The notes beneath the pieces are model-generated. The model had not been told where the DNA came from. It did not search any database and saw only the letters and a list, made by a program, of their open reading frames with translations. From the NCBI RefSeq assembly GCF_019933155.2, contig NZ_CP082944.1, positions 1,428,001 through 1,492,000 on the forward strand: a DNA stretch of 64,000 nt. Reading direction: 5' to 3'. A program made the translations under genes and the position numbers. This DNA comes from Metabacillus dongyingensis. Lineage in GTDB: Bacteria; Bacillota; Bacilli; Bacillales; Bacillaceae. Within the stretch, counting starts at the first letter, position 1; the number at the start of each line of letters is the position of its first letter. Of the stretch, positions 61,388-64,000 are shown piece by piece.

Positions 61388-62510
61388 AGAAATTAAATCA
61401 CAATATACTTTGTTTATTGAACGTTTGTTAAGTAATCTTAATAATCTTTCACATAGTAAAGATAACCCTTTTTTTATATTAGATGAAAATAAATGTGAAC
61501 TCTATTATTTTGAAAAAACAAGAAAAATTGTCTGCTTAAAGTATGATTCAAATTGCAACGAAATTTTATATAGTCCTGAATTATTATTATTATTTAAATC
61601 GATATATCCAAATAATGACCATATATTAGTGAATAAAGAATTTATTTCAGTTAAATTCAATTATTCGGAAGTGAATATGAGTTATCTCCAGGATTACAAT
61701 AATATTTATTCATTATTTCTTGAATCTTACTTACTATTTCAAGATCAGATTTTAAATAATTTAAATAATTATTTTGAACAGAAAATTATTGAATTATTTT
61801 GGGAAGGCTCATTTAATAAAATAAACAATTTTATCAATGAAAATAAAGAAATATTACATGAAATTTTTCAATATAAATTCTCGGAATTATTTATTAATGT
61901 AAATCTTGATAATAGAGATATTTCAAACATAGTTTGCTCCAGTGTAAGTGAGAGTATCCAAAAAAAATTAGAGCAATACTTGCAATATATAATCATTCCT
62001 TTATCATTGGAACAAAATATATTAAATAGAAGTAATTACATAAAAATTGCCAATAACATACAGGCTGATTATTACTATTACTTCAATACTTTTGAAACTA
62101 GAGGAAAATTAATAGCTTCTTTAGTAAGTGTCTATATGGATAATACTAAGAAAATACCTAATGAAAGCGCTTTACAGCTGAGGGTTATCTTCGAAAATGA
62201 GTTATCAAATGACTCATTTGGTATTTTGTTTTTTAGAGAAATTATGAATGCAATTAATTATGAAGGTCTTTTTTCAATTAACGTTATGCGCTCAAGATTC
62301 AGGTTAAGTGTTTCAAAGAAATTGGACAATCCAATTGAAAGATTCAACGTAATTTTGATTAAACTTATAGAGCATAAAATAGTTCAGATTACAAAGATTG
62401 GTAGTAAAGAATATGGGCAATTTTCAAAAGTATTTTATGAAGAGTCTAATATTCACGAGGAGCTAAACATTATATATGCATATCTAAAAAAACGTATAAA
62501 GGAGAGTTAG
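61374..62510 (+). CDS. uncharacterised 378-residue protein of AT-rich cassette
   Basis: 378 residues from TTG at 61374 (AAAGGTG upstream). Helix-rich, Asn/Ile/Tyr-rich sequence with no recognised catalytic motif. The C-terminal ~100 residues may form a winged helix (INYEGLFSINVMRSRFRLSV, ERFNVILIKLIEHKIVQITK, IGSKEYGQFSKVF). It overlaps the previous gene by 14 bases and precedes the NTPase gene by 3 bases. Probably a structural or DNA-binding partner of the NTPase. Confidence 0.7.
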   Translation: MKQNKEIKSQYTLFIERLLSNLNNLSHSKDNPFFILDENKCELYYFEKTRKIVCLKYDSNCNEILYSPELLLLFKSIYPNNDHILVNKEFISVKFNYSEVNMSYLQDYNNIYSLFLESYLLFQDQILNNLNNYFEQKIIELFWEGSFNKINNFINENKEILHEIFQYKFSELFINVNLDNRDISNIVCSSVSESIQKKLEQYLQYIIIPLSLEQNILNRSNYIKIANNIQADYYYYFNTFETRGKLIASLVSVYMDNTKKIPNESALQLRVIFENELSNDSFGILFFREIMNAINYEGLFSINVMRSRFRLSVSKKLDNPIERFNVILIKLIEHKIVQITKIGSKEYGQFSKVFYEESNIHEELNIIYAYLKKRIKES

Positions 62511-62513
62511 CTT

Positions 62514-64000
62514 TTGAACGGTAATCCATTTGTAGACTATTTAGATCAATTTAACGTATTGTCTCCTAATCATTCAAAGATTTATGATGAATACTCATAT
62601 GATAAAGGTGAAAAATCATATACTTTTAAAATTGAAACAAAAGTAGAAGATTATTTAATTAATATTCTAAAAAAATCTGGACAAAGTTTTATTTTAACTG
62701 GTAATGCAGGCGATGGAAAGACCCGCCTATGTCGATCTATTTTTAATTACTTTAGTAGTGAAGATTTAAAAAATTGGCCTAATTCAGGTATTCGCGAGGT
62801 TTCAACGGAACATGGCACATTGAGAATTGTGAAAGACCTTTCTGAACTAAAAGAGGATAAGATCTTTGAGGAATTGTTAAGACTACAAGAGTATATTATG
62901 AATGATCATAAAGATCGCGTTTATTATTTAATTGCTGCAAACGAGGGAAAGCTAACAAAGTTTTTATCGCAAAAAAGTGAATTATCACACCTAAAAGAAC
63001 AAGTTAAATTACGTTTTAAAGATAGTATTAATAACAATAATGTATTTAATATCATTAACCTTATTGATGTCACTTCTTCAATTTATGTAGAAAAGGTCCT
63101 CGAAGAGTGGAATAAAGAAAAGAATTGGGTGCCATGTAATTCTTGTCCTAAAATAAATACATGTATTATTAATTTAAACCATAAAAAAACTTCTAAAATT
63201 GATGTCAAAAATAGACTAGTTGAACAATATAGATTGTTAGATTTTTTAAGTACACATATAACAATGCGTGAAATGTTGATTCATATCAGCTATATTCTAA
63301 CAGGCGGCTATAAGTGTACTGATATAATCAATGGAAATTATAATGAACTGAAACTTCAAATTAACAAACCGTATTACCAAAATTTTTACGGACATGAGAT
63401 TGAACACGAAGCATTTTCAGAGATGAGAGCATTAAAACTTTTCAGAGAATTAGATCCTGGATCAAACTCGAATTCAAATATTGATGATTTTATACTTAAT
63501 GGTGATATTAGTGGGAACGAAATACTTGAAGAATATCATTTAAATCTTTTCAATAATGATCTTGATCTTTACTTAGGTTACTTCAAAAAACGTTTGGAAA
63601 TTTATAGAGACCATAACAAAGAAAGTAATGACAAATTAATTGAAGAGTGGATATCAAAGCTTAGAAGGAAATTTTATTTCGAATTTCCTCAAGAAGATTT
63701 GTTTAATAGAAAAAGTTTAATTCCTTTTCAATATTTTGAAGAGTATAGCTTACTATTTGAAAGTGGTTTAAAACAAGCCCAAGTTAAAAAAGATCTAATA
63801 AATGGTCTTAATCGAGCATTTTCCAAAAGGCTAGTATTAGCGAACTCTCCTCTTTATGCAACATCAGAAAATTTAATGATTCATTCATCTTATTCAGCAA
63901 ATCAAGTGAAATTAATTGAAGATAAAAACAGAGAAGACGTAGATCATATACCATCAAAATTCAGTCTAATTGTGAATGACAATAATGTATTACCTATGGA
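62514..64000 (+). CDS. P-loop NTPase of AT-rich cassette (3' end beyond window)
   Basis: At least 495 residues, open to the window edge. TTG start at 62514 with AAAGGAGAG 9 bases upstream. After a ~55-residue lead comes Walker A TGNAGDGKTRL (62-72); LIAANEGKL (139-147) looks like a sensor-type strand; CNSCPKINTC (208-217) is a possible metal-binding Cys cluster. No helicase or nuclease motif is seen in the visible part. The GNAGDGKT ATPase style occurs in large defence and restriction ATPases such as DptF, but I cannot assign it. Confidence 0.75.
   Translation, partial: MNGNPFVDYLDQFNVLSPNHSKIYDEYSYDKGEKSYTFKIETKVEDYLINILKKSGQSFILTGNAGDGKTRLCRSIFNYFSSEDLKNWPNSGIREVSTEHGTLRIVKDLSELKEDKIFEELLRLQEYIMNDHKDRVYYLIAANEGKLTKFLSQKSELSHLKEQVKLRFKDSINNNNVFNIINLIDVTSSIYVEKVLEEWNKEKNWVPCNSCPKINTCIINLNHKKTSKIDVKNRLVEQYRLLDFLSTHITMREMLIHISYILTGGYKCTDIINGNYNELKLQINKPYYQNFYGHEIEHEAFSEMRALKLFRELDPGSNSNSNIDDFILNGDISGNEILEEYHLNLFNNDLDLYLGYFKKRLEIYRDHNKESNDKLIEEWISKLRRKFYFEFPQEDLFNRKSLIPFQYFEEYSLLFESGLKQAQVKKDLINGLNRAFSKRLVLANSPLYATSENLMIHSSYSANQVKLIEDKNREDVDHIPSKFSLIVNDNNVLPM

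Noticed and set aside
62514..64000. Calling the NTPase DptF of the phosphorothioate restriction system
   Set aside because: The GNAGDGKT style is suggestive, but gene order and the neighbouring proteins do not match dptF-dptG-dptH and the C-terminus is outside the window.
1..64000. CRISPR arrays, rRNA or tRNA genes
   Set aside because: No regularly spaced repeats of 25-40 bases and no conserved tRNA or rRNA segments were seen on reading both strands; the 21-base array at 28553-28642 has no spacers.

Overview
The window looks like chromosome from a low-GC, spore-forming Bacillaceae (Bacillus or Metabacillus-like). The evidence is a YjcZ-type sporulation miniprotein, strong AGGAGG ribosome sites with frequent TTG and GTG starts, a T-box leader on proBA, a YtcD/YtbD/YtbE locus, SwrC-, NrnA- and YmcC-like genes, a LexA (DinR) box and a CcpA cre match. 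I see no rRNA, tRNA, CRISPR array or intact transposase.

Layout. 0-9 kb: small spore and housekeeping genes, a PatB-like C-S lyase, an intact cutC, a metallophosphoesterase-tatA-tatC operon with its own Tat substrate, and a DeoR regulator-PHP hydrolase pair behind CAAAA repeats. 9.4-19.6 kb: a complete ten-gene [NiFe]-hydrogenase operon (hypABFCDE, a cytochrome b5-like protein, small subunit, large subunit, maturation protease). It is framed by two decayed, nearly identical cutC fragments in direct orientation. The right one also carries the 3' end of a decayed tatC, so the island sits inside copies of the cutC-tatC junction found intact at 3.7-5.3 kb. 19.7-22.8 kb: debris (half a PepV dipeptidase, a crystallin-like tail, a frameshifted membrane protein) plus a DinB-family gene. 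22.8-28.4 kb: hexuronate catabolism (LacI regulator, three identical operators, uxaC, uxuA, uxuB) in which a TRAP substrate-binding gene and a GH31 glucosidase gene have collapsed into one broken chimera. 28.5-34 kb: S66 peptidase, NIPSNAP-Nudix fusion, and a kinase/glycosyltransferase/HipA-like trio. 34-42.6 kb: a HemD-like protein, T-box-proBA, OsmC, a nucleoside-hydrolase-like protein lacking one motif Asp, DUF805, and the ytcD/ytbDE locus. 42.8-51.2 kb: a very large AfsR/MalT-like regulator, an OatA-like acetyltransferase, two frameshifted genes, a decayed SOS-controlled YolD, a CadD-like transporter and a VOC protein. 51.4-60 kb: a MEDS protein, a SwrC-like RND pump, NrnA and small proteins. 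60.2-64 kb: a distinctly AT-rich, tightly coupled four-gene cassette ending in a P-loop NTPase that runs off the window. It lies beside a truncated DUF3427 (helicase-associated) remnant and is the best candidate for an undescribed, possibly defensive, system.

The hydrogenase is predicted to be cytoplasmic because its small subunit lacks a Tat signal. That subunit has Asn where the second proximal-cluster Cys normally sits. The soluble cytochrome b5-like protein encoded in the same operon is a plausible electron partner. Functions are inferred from motifs read by eye; no database search was possible.
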